Notes under the pieces: generated by a model
What the model was told of the DNA's origin: nothing
Seen by the model: the letters and a program-made list of their open reading frames with translations, nothing else
Databases searched by the model: none
Assembly (NCBI GenBank): GCA_009392275.1
Contig: VFGV01000020.1
Location: 34,563 to 98,562, forward strand
DNA length: 64,000 nucleotides
Direction of reading: 5' to 3'
DNA from: SAR202 cluster bacterium
GTDB lineage: Bacteria > Chloroflexota > Dehalococcoidia > Lucifugimonadales > UBA2962
Made by a program: the position numbers and the translations under genes
Shown here: in pieces, positions 34,787 through 45,056 of the stretch
How the letters are laid out: each line of letters begins with the position of its first letter
Position numbering within the stretch: position 1 is the stretch's first letter

Positions 34787-37700
34787 TTATATTCTCCCCT
34801 TAGTCGTACCTTGTGTCTGTTTAGAAACCAAGTTGGCATATAAACCGCTTGCACTTAATAGAACATCATGAGTTCCTTGTTCTACTACCTTGCCTTGATC
34901 CAATACAACAATATTGTCAGCTGATTTAATCGTAGATAGACGATGAGCAATTATTATTGTTGATCTTCCTGACATCAAAGTATTAAGTGATTGATGAATT
35001 AAAGATTCACTTTCAGCATCTAGGTGAGATGTAGCTTCATCCAATATAAGCACAGGTGCATTTTTTAAAAAAGCTCTGGCAATTGCTATTCGTTGTCGCT
35101 GGCCCCCAGACAATTGAAACCCTCTTTCGCCTGCAACAGTATCGTATTTGTGAGGTAAATCCATTATAAATTCATGAGCAGATGCGCTTTTTGCTGCTTC
35201 TATGATTTCATTTTCAGTTGCGTCAGGCCGAGCCATTACCAAATTTTCTTTTATTGACGTATTGAACAAATATGTATCTTGAGATACCAAAGCGATTTGA
35301 TCTCTTAAATCATTCAACTTGTAATTACGTATATCCACATCGTTTAAACATATTTCTCCATTTTGGGGATCCCAAAAACGCAAAATTAGATGTGCTGCAG
35401 TAGTCTTACCAGCACCTGATCGACCTATTAATGCAAGGCTCTCTCCTGGATTTAACACGAAATTGACATCTTGCAAAACAGGCTCCAATTCAGATAGATA
35501 ACTAAATGATACATTTTTAAACTTCAACTCCCCTCGATATCGCAGTTTGGGTGTTTGATTATTCAAATTAAGCTGCATGGGCCCATCTAATATTTTTACC
35601 GGTTCATCATGTATTCTAAATATCCGACGAGCACTGCCAATTGTGTCGGATAATTGACGACCAACTTGGGCTACCTCTGAAATTGGTAAAAATGCAGTGT
35701 ATGCGATGATCGATACTAAGGGTAAAAATGAAACTGACATGTCTCCAATTGTTACTAAATATGCACCCAAACCAAGAACTAAAATTCCTCCCAGGCCCAT
35801 AGCAGATTCAATTAATGCTCTTTGAATAGTTAAGATTTTGAAAAACTTTATTCTTAAAGCTGCATATCTATTCTGATTTTGATCTACCTCTTCCAGTCTT
35901 AAAGAAGACCTCCCGAATGAAACAATTTCTTTAATTCCCTGTATTCCGTCCACCATATGTGCATTAACTTCTCCTAATTGCTCACGTGATTTGAACCCCA
36001 ACATATCAAGCTTGTCTCTAACACGAAATGGCATATAAGCAATCAATATAAGTAAAGGCATAAGAATCAAAGCTAATAACCATTCGATTGAACCTATAAT
36101 CAACAATACAGACAGCGGTACGGCTATAGCAACAAAGGCAGGTGCTACAGTGTGCGCAAAGAATAACTCAACAGTTTCTACATCAGTTGTTACAGCAGAT
36201 ATTATGTCACCTGATCTGTGTCTAACCAAATATGCAGGAGCAAGCTTATCTAATTTCTTATATAGATCAATTCTCATTTCTGCCAGCAACCTAAATGCTA
36301 AATCATGTGCAATCCAAGACTCAGCCCATTGAAACACTGGTGTTAGTACAGCAAGTACACCTAATGCTGCTAATAAACCATAAATTGCATTTCCATTTGC
36401 CACTTGAGCCACAAGGTATGCACTGACAATACCCAGTCCAAGCAAAACAGCAACTCGACCTACGCCTAACAAAAAAGTGAGTATGAGTTCATTACGCCAT
36501 GGCTCTATTAAATTAAATAAACGCGCAAAAACCTCTTTCAAATTTATATTTGCTTGTTGGATATTAATGGGTTCTAATGAAGCTCTCTTTTGGTTATTAT
36601 TGGTTGACTCGCGTGTCTTAATCACCTCAATTTTGTCGGATTCAAACTTAGAGTTATCAAACTCTAGTTGATCCATCATAAGTTTCAAATACATACCTTT
36701 ATTAGAAATCAACTCATCATGAGAACCTTCCTGTACAACCTCTCCTTGATCAATCACCAAAATCCTGTCAGCACCAATAACACTGGAGAGACGATGTGCA
36801 ACGATCAGCGTTGTTCGATCAACCATTAATTGATCAAGAGCAGCCTGAATCAAAAACTCATTTTCCGCATCAACACTAGATAATGCTTCATCTAATATCA
36901 AAATTGGAGCATCTTTTAAAAGCGCTCTTGCAATAGCTATACGCTGTTTCTGCCCACCAGAAAGCTTAATTCCACGCTCACCAAGTAAAGTATCAAACCC
37001 TTGTGGTAATGCTTTAATAAAATCCAAGGCATTTGCTGCTGCTGCTGCTTGCTCCAGTTCCTCATCAGTCGCATCTAATTTCCCGTACCTTAAGTTTTCA
37101 GCAACACTTCCAAAGAATATATATGTTTCCTGAGAAACTATACTGATATGTTCCCTAGCAAAATCCAAAGGTATGTCTTGAAGATTACTTGACCCAATCT
37201 TAACTGACCCAAAAGACGGATCAAAGAATCGCATCAACAATGAAACAATAGTAGTCTTACCGGCTCCACTTGGGCCTACAATCGCAAGACGCTCTCCCAT
37301 TGACACTGAGAAGGAGACATTATTTAAAACAATATCTTCTCGGCCAGGATAAGAAAATGATACGTCTTGGAAATGGACGGTTGGATCTAAATGCTTAAAA
37401 GGTCTTGATACCTTTCTATTATCACTAACTAATGGTTCAGCATCCATAATCTCCAACACAGAAGTTGCTGACGCCATACCAACCATTCCATGATGATATA
37501 ACAAGGTGAGCTCACGTAATGGCCTGAACACCTCTACTCCAAGCATTACCACAATCAATAGTGTCGACAAATCAAGTTCTCCAGAACTAACCCTCAAAGC
37601 CCCTAAACCTAAAGCGAGAGCGGCTCCTCCAGATATCCCCAGCCATGTAACACCAATCGTTGCCTGGTTAGTAGCTAGAATTGCCATTGTAGATCGAAAT

Positions 37701-38383
37701 ACCCTTCTAGCCTTCTCTGCGAGGTCATCTCCTTTAATGTCACTTTGACCAAAAGACTTGAGAGTTGCAAGTCCTTGTACAGAATCTAAAAATTCAGCAC
37801 TTAAATCATGGTAAGCATCCCTCCTAAAAAGAGAACTTTTCTCATTCCAGCGATGAAAAGCCAATGGGGCGATTAAGGTAATTAATGCAAAAATCAAATA
37901 TATTAGCGCGGTGTAAATATCAAGAAATGCCATAAAGAAGAATAGGCCAATTGGGGTAATCAAACCTACAAACATCTGTGGAAGATATTCTCCAAAATAA
38001 CTTTCAAGAACCTCAATCCCTTCAACAAGAGATACTAATACATCACCAGTTCTTCTACGAAGAAGTACTGCAGGCCCTAAATGCAAGATTTTTTCAAATA
38101 AGCGACGCCTCAGCTGCTTCTGTATTTTCAAAGCATTACGGTGCCCAGTCATTTCTTTGAAATACTGGAAGACACACCTAGATATTATTGCCAGAATAAC
38201 TCCGAGAATTGACAGCGTAATCTTACTGAACGATTCTTCTTGAAACACCATTGCAACCACATAACCTGACATAACTAGCCTGCTTACACCAGCTACGGCT
38301 GTCAAAACTCCAAACACAACACCTAGCATAATCCTCAATCTAAAACCGGAGGTGAATTCCCAAAGCCTCGTATTAAAATACAT
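34787..38383 (-). CDS. Fused double ABC exporter (CydDC-like layout)
   Basis: A 1198-residue protein with two complete exporter halves in one chain. The first half has membrane domain residues 15-310, Walker A at 370-378 (GPSGAGKTT), signature LSGGQ at 474 and Walker B ILILDEA. The second has membrane domain about 625-915, Walker A at 987 (GRSGAGKTT), signature at 1091 and Walker B VLILDEAT. All ATP motifs look intact in both halves. The order resembles CydD-CydC (thiol/heme export), but each half is usually a separate protein. No cytochrome bd genes are near, so the substrate is open. Confidence 0.9.
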   Translation of the reverse strand: MYFNTRLWEFTSGFRLRIMLGVVFGVLTAVAGVSRLVMSGYVVAMVFQEESFSKITLSILGVILAIISRCVFQYFKEMTGHRNALKIQKQLRRRLFEKILHLGPAVLLRRRTGDVLVSLVEGIEVLESYFGEYLPQMFVGLITPIGLFFFMAFLDIYTALIYLIFALITLIAPLAFHRWNEKSSLFRRDAYHDLSAEFLDSVQGLATLKSFGQSDIKGDDLAEKARRVFRSTMAILATNQATIGVTWLGISGGAALALGLGALRVSSGELDLSTLLIVVMLGVEVFRPLRELTLLYHHGMVGMASATSVLEIMDAEPLVSDNRKVSRPFKHLDPTVHFQDVSFSYPGREDIVLNNVSFSVSMGERLAIVGPSGAGKTTIVSLLMRFFDPSFGSVKIGSSNLQDIPLDFAREHISIVSQETYIFFGSVAENLRYGKLDATDEELEQAAAAANALDFIKALPQGFDTLLGERGIKLSGGQKQRIAIARALLKDAPILILDEALSSVDAENEFLIQAALDQLMVDRTTLIVAHRLSSVIGADRILVIDQGEVVQEGSHDELISNKGMYLKLMMDQLEFDNSKFESDKIEVIKTRESTNNNQKRASLEPINIQQANINLKEVFARLFNLIEPWRNELILTFLLGVGRVAVLLGLGIVSAYLVAQVANGNAIYGLLAALGVLAVLTPVFQWAESWIAHDLAFRLLAEMRIDLYKKLDKLAPAYLVRHRSGDIISAVTTDVETVELFFAHTVAPAFVAIAVPLSVLLIIGSIEWLLALILMPLLILIAYMPFRVRDKLDMLGFKSREQLGEVNAHMVDGIQGIKEIVSFGRSSLRLEEVDQNQNRYAALRIKFFKILTIQRALIESAMGLGGILVLGLGAYLVTIGDMSVSFLPLVSIIAYTAFLPISEVAQVGRQLSDTIGSARRIFRIHDEPVKILDGPMQLNLNNQTPKLRYRGELKFKNVSFSYLSELEPVLQDVNFVLNPGESLALIGRSGAGKTTAAHLILRFWDPQNGEICLNDVDIRNYKLNDLRDQIALVSQDTYLFNTSIKENLVMARPDATENEIIEAAKSASAHEFIMDLPHKYDTVAGERGFQLSGGQRQRIAIARAFLKNAPVLILDEATSHLDAESESLIHQSLNTLMSGRSTIIIAHRLSTIKSADNIVVLDQGKVVEQGTHDVLLSASGLYANLVSKQTQGTTKGRI

Positions 38384-38437
38384 TTATTGCAGCCAAATCA
38401 GTCAATTTTATAAATATCATCAAATGAAATCTTTTGA

Positions 38438-39196
38438 TTAATCTTTCCTTGCAATAACTATCATACGTTTACCTGATATATTAAACGGGCTTTCATCATA
38501 TCCACCATAAACATTCTGCATAGATAAACCCGCTTTTTCTAACATATATTTGAATTCCGTAGCCACATAAAGACGTATATGGTGGCCAGTTTTAGTTAAA
38601 GATCCATCAGGGCCAATAATTTTAAAATTGATATGGCTTCTACCTTCTATAGAATCCCATTCTCTTTCTTCTAAATATATAGCCTCTTTGTTGTTTTCTC
38701 TCCATTCTCTTTCTATGTGATTAGCCACAACCCAATCTCTATTAAGCATATCGAATAAAGCTAAACCGTCTTTTTTCAAACTTTTGGATACTGCATTAAG
38801 AACTTTTTGATCTTCAATATCAGATTCAAAATAACCCAATGCAGTAAAAATATTTATAACAGCATCGAACTTATTCTCAAATGGAATATCTCTCATGTCA
38901 GCTTCAACTGTACTGATTTCTACGCCTGATTTTGATGCTTTCGCTTTAGCCAAAGACAATAACTCGTTCGAAAAATCTAAACCTGTAACCTTGACGCCAT
39001 TTCTTGCAAGAGGAACTGATATACGACCCTGTCCACAACACAGATCCAAAACTTCATCGCCCTTTTTGAGACTTAATACTTTTTCCACAAACTTTGCCTG
39101 TCGTTCTGACTCTTTATCGCCAAAAACATGTGCGTAAATGTTTAAGTACTCAGGTCCAAAAAAAGATTTATACCACTCCGGATCATAATCTGACAT
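38438..39196 (-). CDS. Class I SAM-dependent methyltransferase
   Basis: A 252-residue methyltransferase with the SAM motifs VLDLCCGQGR (motif I), VTGLDFSNE (acidic loop) and VINIFTALGYF (motif IV). The N-terminus (DYDPEWYKSFFGPEYLN) and the late region fit small-molecule methyltransferases of this size. Substrate unknown. A TGGAGGT ribosome site precedes the ATG by nine bases. It is the first gene of the minus-strand block that includes the double ABC exporter and is divergent from the pterin/queuosine operon. Confidence 0.88.
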   Translation of the reverse strand: MSDYDPEWYKSFFGPEYLNIYAHVFGDKESERQAKFVEKVLSLKKGDEVLDLCCGQGRISVPLARNGVKVTGLDFSNELLSLAKAKASKSGVEISTVEADMRDIPFENKFDAVINIFTALGYFESDIEDQKVLNAVSKSLKKDGLALFDMLNRDWVVANHIEREWRENNKEAIYLEEREWDSIEGRSHINFKIIGPDGSLTKTGHHIRLYVATEFKYMLEKAGLSMQNVYGGYDESPFNISGKRMIVIARKD

Positions 39197-39323
39197 GTTT
39201 TTAATACCTCCAGAAAATTTTATCAGTATTTACTTAATAGATGTTTTTAAAAAATTCTTTACCTTGTGTTTTTTAAACCATGTTACAATCGAACTATATT
39301 AACCTGTAACGGAGATCTGAGTT

Positions 39324-40085
39324 TTGATAAATCTACAAGGGAAAAACGCGATAATTGTTGGAGCACGCAGAATAGGTACAGTGGTAGCTCGCCGCATGGC
39401 AGCTGCTGGGATAGACATGGCTGTGGTGTATCGGAATTCCGAATATGAAGCAAAATCCCTAGTAGATGACTTACTTCTTCAAAAAGTGAATGCAATTACA
39501 ATTAAATGCGATCTTTCAGATGAAGATCAGGTCTTAAACATGTTGAATACAGCTAAAAGGGATCTAGGTGCGATACATTTCGGAATTAATCTGGCATCCG
39601 GTTTTCCACGCGATCCGTTTATGACCTTAAACTCAGATTCATGGGATGAATCTATTGGGGATGCAAAAGGCACATTTTTATTTGGGGTTAATTTATCCCG
39701 AGAAATGATGTCCAATCCCGAGCCAACAAAAGGTCATATTGTTTTTTTCTCGGACTGGGCTGCGATTCATGCTCCTTATAAAAATTACTTACCTTACATG
39801 GCGTCAAAAGCTTCAATTGATTTTATGACCAGAGCCTTTGCAATTGAACTGTCTGACAGTGGAATTCTGGTGAATGCAATTGCTCCAGGTCCCACGATGC
39901 GACCACCTGATATAACTGAATCTTCATGGAAGAAAAAGGTGGTTTCTAAGGCGCCATTACAGAGAGAGTCATCCGCTAATGAAATAGCTGAAATGGTTGT
40001 CACTTTACTACAGAGCGAAACAATTACCGGCGAAACTATTAGAATAGATTCAGGAAGACATCTCGCGGGGCCAGGTATTAACTAA
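39324..40085 (+). CDS. Pteridine-reductase-like short-chain dehydrogenase
   Basis: A 253-residue SDR with a GARRIG nucleotide loop, the Arg-containing form seen in pteridine reductases and FolM, rather than the usual TGxxxGIG. The catalytic Y-M-A-S-K and the preceding Ser (FSDWAA) are present. Its stop TAA shares a base with the queD ATG (TAATG), so it is the first gene of an operon with queD, queC and folE. A role in reducing a pterin made by FolE, or in the preQ0 path, is therefore likely, though not shown. The TTG start has GGAG nine bases upstream. Confidence 0.82.
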   Translation: MINLQGKNAIIVGARRIGTVVARRMAAAGIDMAVVYRNSEYEAKSLVDDLLLQKVNAITIKCDLSDEDQVLNMLNTAKRDLGAIHFGINLASGFPRDPFMTLNSDSWDESIGDAKGTFLFGVNLSREMMSNPEPTKGHIVFFSDWAAIHAPYKNYLPYMASKASIDFMTRAFAIELSDSGILVNAIAPGPTMRPPDITESSWKKKVVSKAPLQRESSANEIAEMVVTLLQSETITGETIRIDSGRHLAGPGIN

Positions 40086-40492
40086 TGCATTCTGTCACAA
40101 AAACAATAGATTTCTGTTATGGACATCGACTGCTGAATTACGAAGGCCAATGTAAATACCTTCACGGACATAATGGGATCCTAGAAATCGATGTCGAGTC
40201 GACTCTATTGGATGACAAAGGCATGGTTATTGATTTCACCGTAATTAAGCAAACGGTGAAAACATGGATAGATTCAGAGCTAGATCACCGAATGATTTTA
40301 GCCAAAGAAGATCCATTAATACCGATATTAAAAGATGCGGGGCAGCCAATTTATATTATGGACGATAACCCAACAGCTGAAAATATAGCGAGGCTTGTAT
40401 ATGAGCAAGTCAAGTCGAAAGGCATAGAAGTTAAGAAAATAAGATTATGGGAAACTCCAACAAGCTATGCCTCTTATTCTGAGTCAAGCTGA
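40085..40492 (+). CDS. queD: 6-carboxy-5,6,7,8-tetrahydropterin synthase QueD
   Basis: A 135-residue PTPS-fold enzyme that converts dihydroneopterin triphosphate to 6-carboxytetrahydropterin in the preQ0 pathway. Zinc ligands H14, H27 and H29 (FCYGHRL, YLHGHN) and the catalytic C23 (GQCKY) are in place, as is the Asp-His pair in ELDHRM. The final ETPTSYASY matches the family tail. The start overlaps the stop of the SDR by one base, implying coupled translation. It is followed nine bases later by queC. Confidence 0.95.
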   Translation: MHSVTKTIDFCYGHRLLNYEGQCKYLHGHNGILEIDVESTLLDDKGMVIDFTVIKQTVKTWIDSELDHRMILAKEDPLIPILKDAGQPIYIMDDNPTAENIARLVYEQVKSKGIEVKKIRLWETPTSYASYSESS

Positions 40493-40500
40493 GTAAAAAC

Positions 40501-41160
40501 TTGAATGAAATTGCTGTATTAACTAGTGGAGGTTTAGATAGCGCTATTTTGTTGGCTGACCTTGCCGCAACCAACAAAACTTACCCTATATACGTGAGAT
40601 CAGGATTAAGGTGGGAAAACGAAGAGATGCGCTCATTAAAAAATTTTATTGATTCTCTTGAAAACCCCCTGATATCTGAGATTGTCACATTATCAATAGA
40701 TGGCTCAGTATTATATGGCCTAGATCATTGGAGTCTTAAAGGAAGGGTGCCAACATATGATGCCCCGGATAAAGAGGTATACATACCTGGCAGAAACCTT
40801 ATACTAATCGGCCTCGCCGCCATATGGTGTAGCACACATAATATCTCATCGATATTCTTAGGATCACTTAAGGATAATCCCTTCCCGGATGCAAGTGATG
40901 AGTTCATAGGCAATTATTCAAAAGTTTTGAAAGACGGCTTAAATATAAATATTTCTGTTAAAGCTCCATATAAAGGGAAAAGCAAGGTGGATTTAATCAA
41001 AAAGTTTGATCACCTACCGTTACATAAAACTATTACATGCATGCAGCCTGTGGGCATGATCCACTGCAATGCATGCAATAAATGCAAAGAACGCCGGGAT
41101 GCTTTTGCAAAGGCCGGAATACAAGATAAAACTAAATATAATCACGAGGGAAGTTTATGA
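40501..41160 (+). CDS. queC: 7-cyano-7-deazaguanine synthase QueC
   Basis: A 219-residue ATP-pyrophosphatase that turns 7-carboxy-7-deazaguanine into preQ0. The P-loop SGGLDS is at residues 9-14. The substrate region YIPGRN is followed by the C-terminal zinc-binding cysteines (HCNACNKC). The start is TTG. The end overlaps the folE start (ATGA), so the three genes are translationally linked. The product could feed queuosine tRNA modification or another deazapurine; no queF or tgt is in the window. Confidence 0.95.
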   Translation: MNEIAVLTSGGLDSAILLADLAATNKTYPIYVRSGLRWENEEMRSLKNFIDSLENPLISEIVTLSIDGSVLYGLDHWSLKGRVPTYDAPDKEVYIPGRNLILIGLAAIWCSTHNISSIFLGSLKDNPFPDASDEFIGNYSKVLKDGLNINISVKAPYKGKSKVDLIKKFDHLPLHKTITCMQPVGMIHCNACNKCKERRDAFAKAGIQDKTKYNHEGSL

Positions 41161-41807
41161 GCAATAATAGTTATCCTACTAGGGATCCCAAAGAACATTC
41201 TGAAAGAGTAAAAAATATCGTACCGTTATTGAAGAATGTTTTAGAGCTTCTTGGAGAAGATATAGAACGTGAGGGCATAGTGAAGACACCGGAGCGATGG
41301 GCTAAAGCACTTCTAGACTATACCAAAGGCATGGAGCAAGATCCTAAGGAGCACCTACAAGTTATATTCAAGCTAGATGAAGATAACTATCCGAATAACG
41401 CTGAAGATATGATCATTGTTCATAACATCAACTTTACGTCGACGTGTGAACATCACTTGGCTCCATTTAGAGGAACAGCTCATATAGCTTACATTCCTAA
41501 TCCCCAAAGCAAAACGATTACTGGATTATCTAAGCTATCCAGGGTTGTTGAATTATTTGCTAAACGACTTCAAGTACAAGAACGTATGACACAACAAATT
41601 ACTAAAGCAATTGAAGATCACCTAAATCCCGCCGGAGTAATTACCGTAACTCAGGCTACGCATTATTGTATGGTGCAGCGTGGAGTGGAACAGACATCCA
41701 CATCAACTACATCCACATCTAGGAGAGGAGTGTTTTTAACTAATCCTGTACTGGAAAGTAAATTTCAAGACTATTTAAGAATAGAGCTAGATAACGCAAA
41801 ATATTGA
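41157..41807 (+). CDS. folE: GTP cyclohydrolase I
   Basis: A 216-residue type I enzyme that makes dihydroneopterin triphosphate from GTP, the first step of both folate and preQ0 biosynthesis. Zinc ligands C97, H100 (TCEHHLAPF) and C171 (HYCMVQRG) are present, and the substrate region TSTSTTSTSRRG is near the C-terminus. It is the last gene of the SDR-queD-queC-folE operon and supplies QueD directly. The four-base overlap with queC argues for coupled synthesis. Confidence 0.96.
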   Translation: MSNNSYPTRDPKEHSERVKNIVPLLKNVLELLGEDIEREGIVKTPERWAKALLDYTKGMEQDPKEHLQVIFKLDEDNYPNNAEDMIIVHNINFTSTCEHHLAPFRGTAHIAYIPNPQSKTITGLSKLSRVVELFAKRLQVQERMTQQITKAIEDHLNPAGVITVTQATHYCMVQRGVEQTSTSTTSTSRRGVFLTNPVLESKFQDYLRIELDNAKY

Positions 41808-41845
41808 TTTATAAACACATGCTAAATTAGGTTGGTTAGTATAAG

Positions 41846-42928
41846 TTAATTTAGATCAGATAAGCTGGGGATTACTTCGTGAGCAAGAATAGTCATTGAA
41901 TTAATCCACTTGTCACGTGGTTCCCATTCATGTGAATAAGCTAGGAGCGTTCCAAACCCTCCTGTATCACTGTGTAATTCACGTATTTTCCCTTCCACTT
42001 CTTCACGACTTCCAACTATCCATATATTATCCACCATATATTCCAAATCTACAGCTTCATCTGGCATATCAGGATCAATTTTCATAAGATCCAAAAAGCC
42101 AAGCTTATCCATCACTAATCTAAAATACGTAACAAAATCTCGAGCCATTACTCCATTGAATGCAAAATCTCGAGCTTCCTCGGTAGTGTCTGCAATATAA
42201 ACATTTCTACAAATTCTCCAGTCACCTCTATTAGATGAGCGCCCAGTAGTCAATGCCGCTTCTTCGTAAACATCCCATTGAGATTTAAGAGTATTAGAAG
42301 GTACAAAATCAATACTTAATGGCCACCAGCCGTTTTGACCAGCTTTAATTAAAGAATCAGAGCGAGCGCCTAGTCCAGCCACAGCAATAGGTGGGTGTGG
42401 TTTTTGAAAAGGCTGCATATGTACATAGAAGCCCAGCTCATCCATAGGTTCAGGAATGGTAAATTGCCAAAACTTATTTTCATAAATGCCTGGTTCTAAG
42501 CCATCCCATATCTTAAGGACCATTTCTAAGGTTTCCCAAGTCAATTCACGGTGTTCATTACTAGAAGCATCTATACCAAATGCCTGAAAATCAAGAGGAG
42601 TGGCTCCACTACCAATACCCCACATAAATCGACCTTCAGCTTGATGATCAAGTTGGGCAATTCTATGAGCTATATGAAATGGATTATGATTGGGAAGACA
42701 ATGTACTCCGGTGCCAAGTTTAATATTTTTAGTCATAGCTATAGCTTGAGCTATAAAAATATCGGGTGCGGGTATGTTTTCCCAAGCTGCTGTGTAGTGC
42801 TCAGCGACCCATGCTTCGGAATAACCTAATTCGTCAAGAACTTTAAGTTGATCTAAATCATGATGGATAGTCTTTGTGAAATCGCTACCTGCAGGATGCA
42901 GAGGGTCTACAAAATAGCCTAAATCCAT
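41846..42928 (-). CDS. LLM-class flavin-dependent oxidoreductase (second copy)
   Basis: A 360-residue luciferase-like protein clearly related to the one at 29317-30411: LDELGYSEAWVAEHYT, KLGTGVHCLPNHNPFHIAHRIAQLD, GRFMWGIGSGA and HPPIAVAGLGARSDS. Both conserve a C-terminal YMVDNIWIVGS or YLVDNIWLVGS block. FMN or F420 is the expected cofactor and the substrate is unknown. It lies 39 bases downstream of the OppF-like ATPase gene on the same strand, which hints that the imported compound is its substrate or precursor. Confidence 0.9.
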   Translation of the reverse strand: MDLGYFVDPLHPAGSDFTKTIHHDLDQLKVLDELGYSEAWVAEHYTAAWENIPAPDIFIAQAIAMTKNIKLGTGVHCLPNHNPFHIAHRIAQLDHQAEGRFMWGIGSGATPLDFQAFGIDASSNEHRELTWETLEMVLKIWDGLEPGIYENKFWQFTIPEPMDELGFYVHMQPFQKPHPPIAVAGLGARSDSLIKAGQNGWWPLSIDFVPSNTLKSQWDVYEEAALTTGRSSNRGDWRICRNVYIADTTEEARDFAFNGVMARDFVTYFRLVMDKLGFLDLMKIDPDMPDEAVDLEYMVDNIWIVGSREEVEGKIRELHSDTGGFGTLLAYSHEWEPRDKWINSMTILAHEVIPSLSDLN

Positions 42929-42967
42929 CAGCTGTTACACCTTTAAGTTTTCTAATAAAGATTCTTT

Positions 42968-44014
42968 CTAACCGCAATTAACACAACATGCATCAACCCA
43001 GTGATCAGCCTTTACTTCTACTAGATGCATTTGATCTTCACCTTCTGTACATTGATTACTTGGTTCAGGGCACCTAGTTTTAAAAACACAGCCAACAGGA
43101 GGGTTTGAGGGGCTTGGTACATCTCCCTCTAACACTATTCTATCTCTAGTTGCTTCAAGTACAGGATCCGGAATAGGAATTGCCGATAAAAGTGCCTTTG
43201 TGTAAGGATGTTGTGGGTTCTCATAAAGTTCTACCCTATCAGCTATCTCTACAATATGACCTAAGTACATTACAGCTATGCGATCTGATATATGTCGAAC
43301 AACAGACAAATCATGTGCAATAAACAGGTATGTAAGATCATACTGTTCCTGCAAGTCTTCCATTAGATTTATCACTTGAGCTTGAATAGAAACATCTAGA
43401 GCGGATACTGGTTCATCACATACTATGAAACTTGGGTTTACAGCTATAGCTCGAGCGATACCGATTCTTTGCCTCTGTCCTCCGCTAAATTCATGTGGAT
43501 AACGATCTGCCATAAATGGATTCAATCCAACATTTTCAAGCAAGTGAGCAATACGCTCTCGATATTCATTTTTGCTATCTGTCAAACCATGCACAATTAG
43601 CGGCTCTCCAATAATCGAACCAGCACTCATTCTTGGGTTTAACGAACTATAGGGATCCTGAAATATAAGTTGCATCTGCCTTCTTAAAGGCCTCATCTGG
43701 TTAACATTCCAGTTAGCAATATTTTCCCCATTAAATATTACTTCCCCAGCAGTAGGATTATTTAACTGCAAAATAGATCTGCCAGTAGTTGATTTGCCGC
43801 AGCCCGATTCACCTACTAGACCAAGCGTCTCTCCCCTACGGATAGTGAAGCTTATATCATCAACAGCTTTAACATCCGCGACATGTCGCTGCAGTAATAT
43901 TCCCGATGTTATTGGAAAATACTGTTTAAGATTATTAACTTCCAGGATATTATCATATCCATCAGAAGATTTACTTTCTTTCGTTTCTTCAGTTGTTTTA
44001 GTTTCTTGTACCAT
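42968..44014 (-). CDS. Oligopeptide/dipeptide ABC importer ATPase (OppF/DppF type)
   Basis: A 348-residue ATP-binding subunit with Walker [11 protein letters not shown]-loop [12 protein letters not shown], signature [10 protein letters not shown], Walker [13 protein letters not shown] and the OppF/DppF C-terminal extension with its Cys-rich segment ([14 protein letters not shown]). It powers uptake of peptides or other organic compounds through a membrane permease pair. The partner ATPase is 46 bases upstream. No permease or binding-protein gene is next to them. Confidence 0.93.
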   Translation of the reverse strand: MVQETKTTEETKESKSSDGYDNILEVNNLKQYFPITSGILLQRHVADVKAVDDISFTIRRGETLGLVGESGCGKSTTGRSILQLNNPTAGEVIFNGENIANWNVNQMRPLRRQMQLIFQDPYSSLNPRMSAGSIIGEPLIVHGLTDSKNEYRERIAHLLENVGLNPFMADRYPHEFSGGQRQRIGIARAIAVNPSFIVCDEPVSALDVSIQAQVINLMEDLQEQYDLTYLFIAHDLSVVRHISDRIAVMYLGHIVEIADRVELYENPQHPYTKALLSAIPIPDPVLEATRDRIVLEGDVPSPSNPPVGCVFKTRCPEPSNQCTEGEDQMHLVEVKADHWVDACCVNCG

Positions 44015-44060
44015 CTGTTACCTCATCCGCTGATATTTAGTCCAGCAGCTTCAATATCTT

Positions 44061-45056
44061 CTATTTTTTTGCCAATTCATGTAACTCTGATGCTACATAG
44101 CAACGAGCCATATGGCCTGGACTTATCTCTTCTAACTCAGGCATTTTTTCATTACATTTATCTATAGCAAATTTACATCTAGGTGCAAACGCGCAAGCAT
44201 CTGGCAAATCAATTACCAAAGGCGGAAGTCCTTCGATAGCCTCTAACTTCTCTGGTATGGCTTCATCTAGCCTTGGCACAGACCTGAGCAATCCTAGCGT
44301 GTAAGGGTGCCTTGGATCATTATAAACATCTTCAGATGATCCACTTTCAATTATTTTGCCAGCATACATCACTATCACACGTTCAGCATAACGAGCCACA
44401 ACACCAAGGTTATGGGTAATCATGACCAAAGCAGTTCCATACTCTTTAGCCATATTCCTCATTACTTCTAGTACCTGAGCCTGAATAGTGACATCCAAAG
44501 CAGTTGTAGGTTCATCAGCAATTATCATCCTAGGATTACAGCTAACCGCAAGAGCTATCATAACTCTCTGCCTCATACCACCACTGAACTGGTGAGGGTA
44601 GTCCTTTAGCCTCCTATGAGCGTCAGGTATGCCGACCTGCTCTAAGAGATTGCCAGCTCTTTCTAGAGCTTGTTTGTGATTTAAATCCATATGAAGCTTT
44701 AATGCTTCAGTCAATTGATACCCAATAGTTAATACAGGGTTAAGTGAAGTCATGGGCTCCTGAAACACCATTGAAATGTCGTTACCTCGGACATCTCTCA
44801 TCTCTGCTTCACTTAGCTTAAGAATATCAGTACCTTCAAAAATGACTTCGCCATGAACAATTCTACCTGGTGGACTTGCTATGAGCCTCATAATAGATAA
44901 CGCGCTTACGCTTTTACCACAACCAGATTCACCTACAATTGCTACTGACTCACCTTCATCTATATGATAGGTAACACCATCAACCGCTTTTACTACGCCA
45001 TCAGCCGTAAAAAAATATGTTGCTAAATCGTTTACTTCAAGTAGTCTTTCAGCCAT
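44061..45056 (-). CDS. Oligopeptide/dipeptide ABC importer ATPase (OppD/DppD type)
   Basis: A 331-residue ATP-binding subunit: Walker [11 protein letters not shown]-loop MVFQEPMTSLNP, signature FSGGMRQRVM, Walker B MIIADEPTTALD, and the C-terminal CAFAPRCKFAIDKC segment. The frame opens at a GTG at 45065, but ATG 45056 is preferred since GGAGGA (complement of 45066-45071) lies nine bases before it. It pairs with OppF to energise an importer. The permease and binding protein must lie elsewhere. The upstream 264-bp gap to the divergent SDR shows no clear element. Confidence 0.93.
   Translation of the reverse strand: MAERLLEVNDLATYFFTADGVVKAVDGVTYHIDEGESVAIVGESGCGKSVSALSIMRLIASPPGRIVHGEVIFEGTDILKLSEAEMRDVRGNDISMVFQEPMTSLNPVLTIGYQLTEALKLHMDLNHKQALERAGNLLEQVGIPDAHRRLKDYPHQFSGGMRQRVMIALAVSCNPRMIIADEPTTALDVTIQAQVLEVMRNMAKEYGTALVMITHNLGVVARYAERVIVMYAGKIIESGSSEDVYNDPRHPYTLGLLRSVPRLDEAIPEKLEAIEGLPPLVIDLPDACAFAPRCKFAIDKCNEKMPELEEISPGHMARCYVASELHELAKK

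Noticed and set aside
39197-39323. Possible preQ1 riboswitch before the que operon
   Set aside because: The leader has no preQ1-I or preQ1-II-like pairing or conserved loop that I can see.
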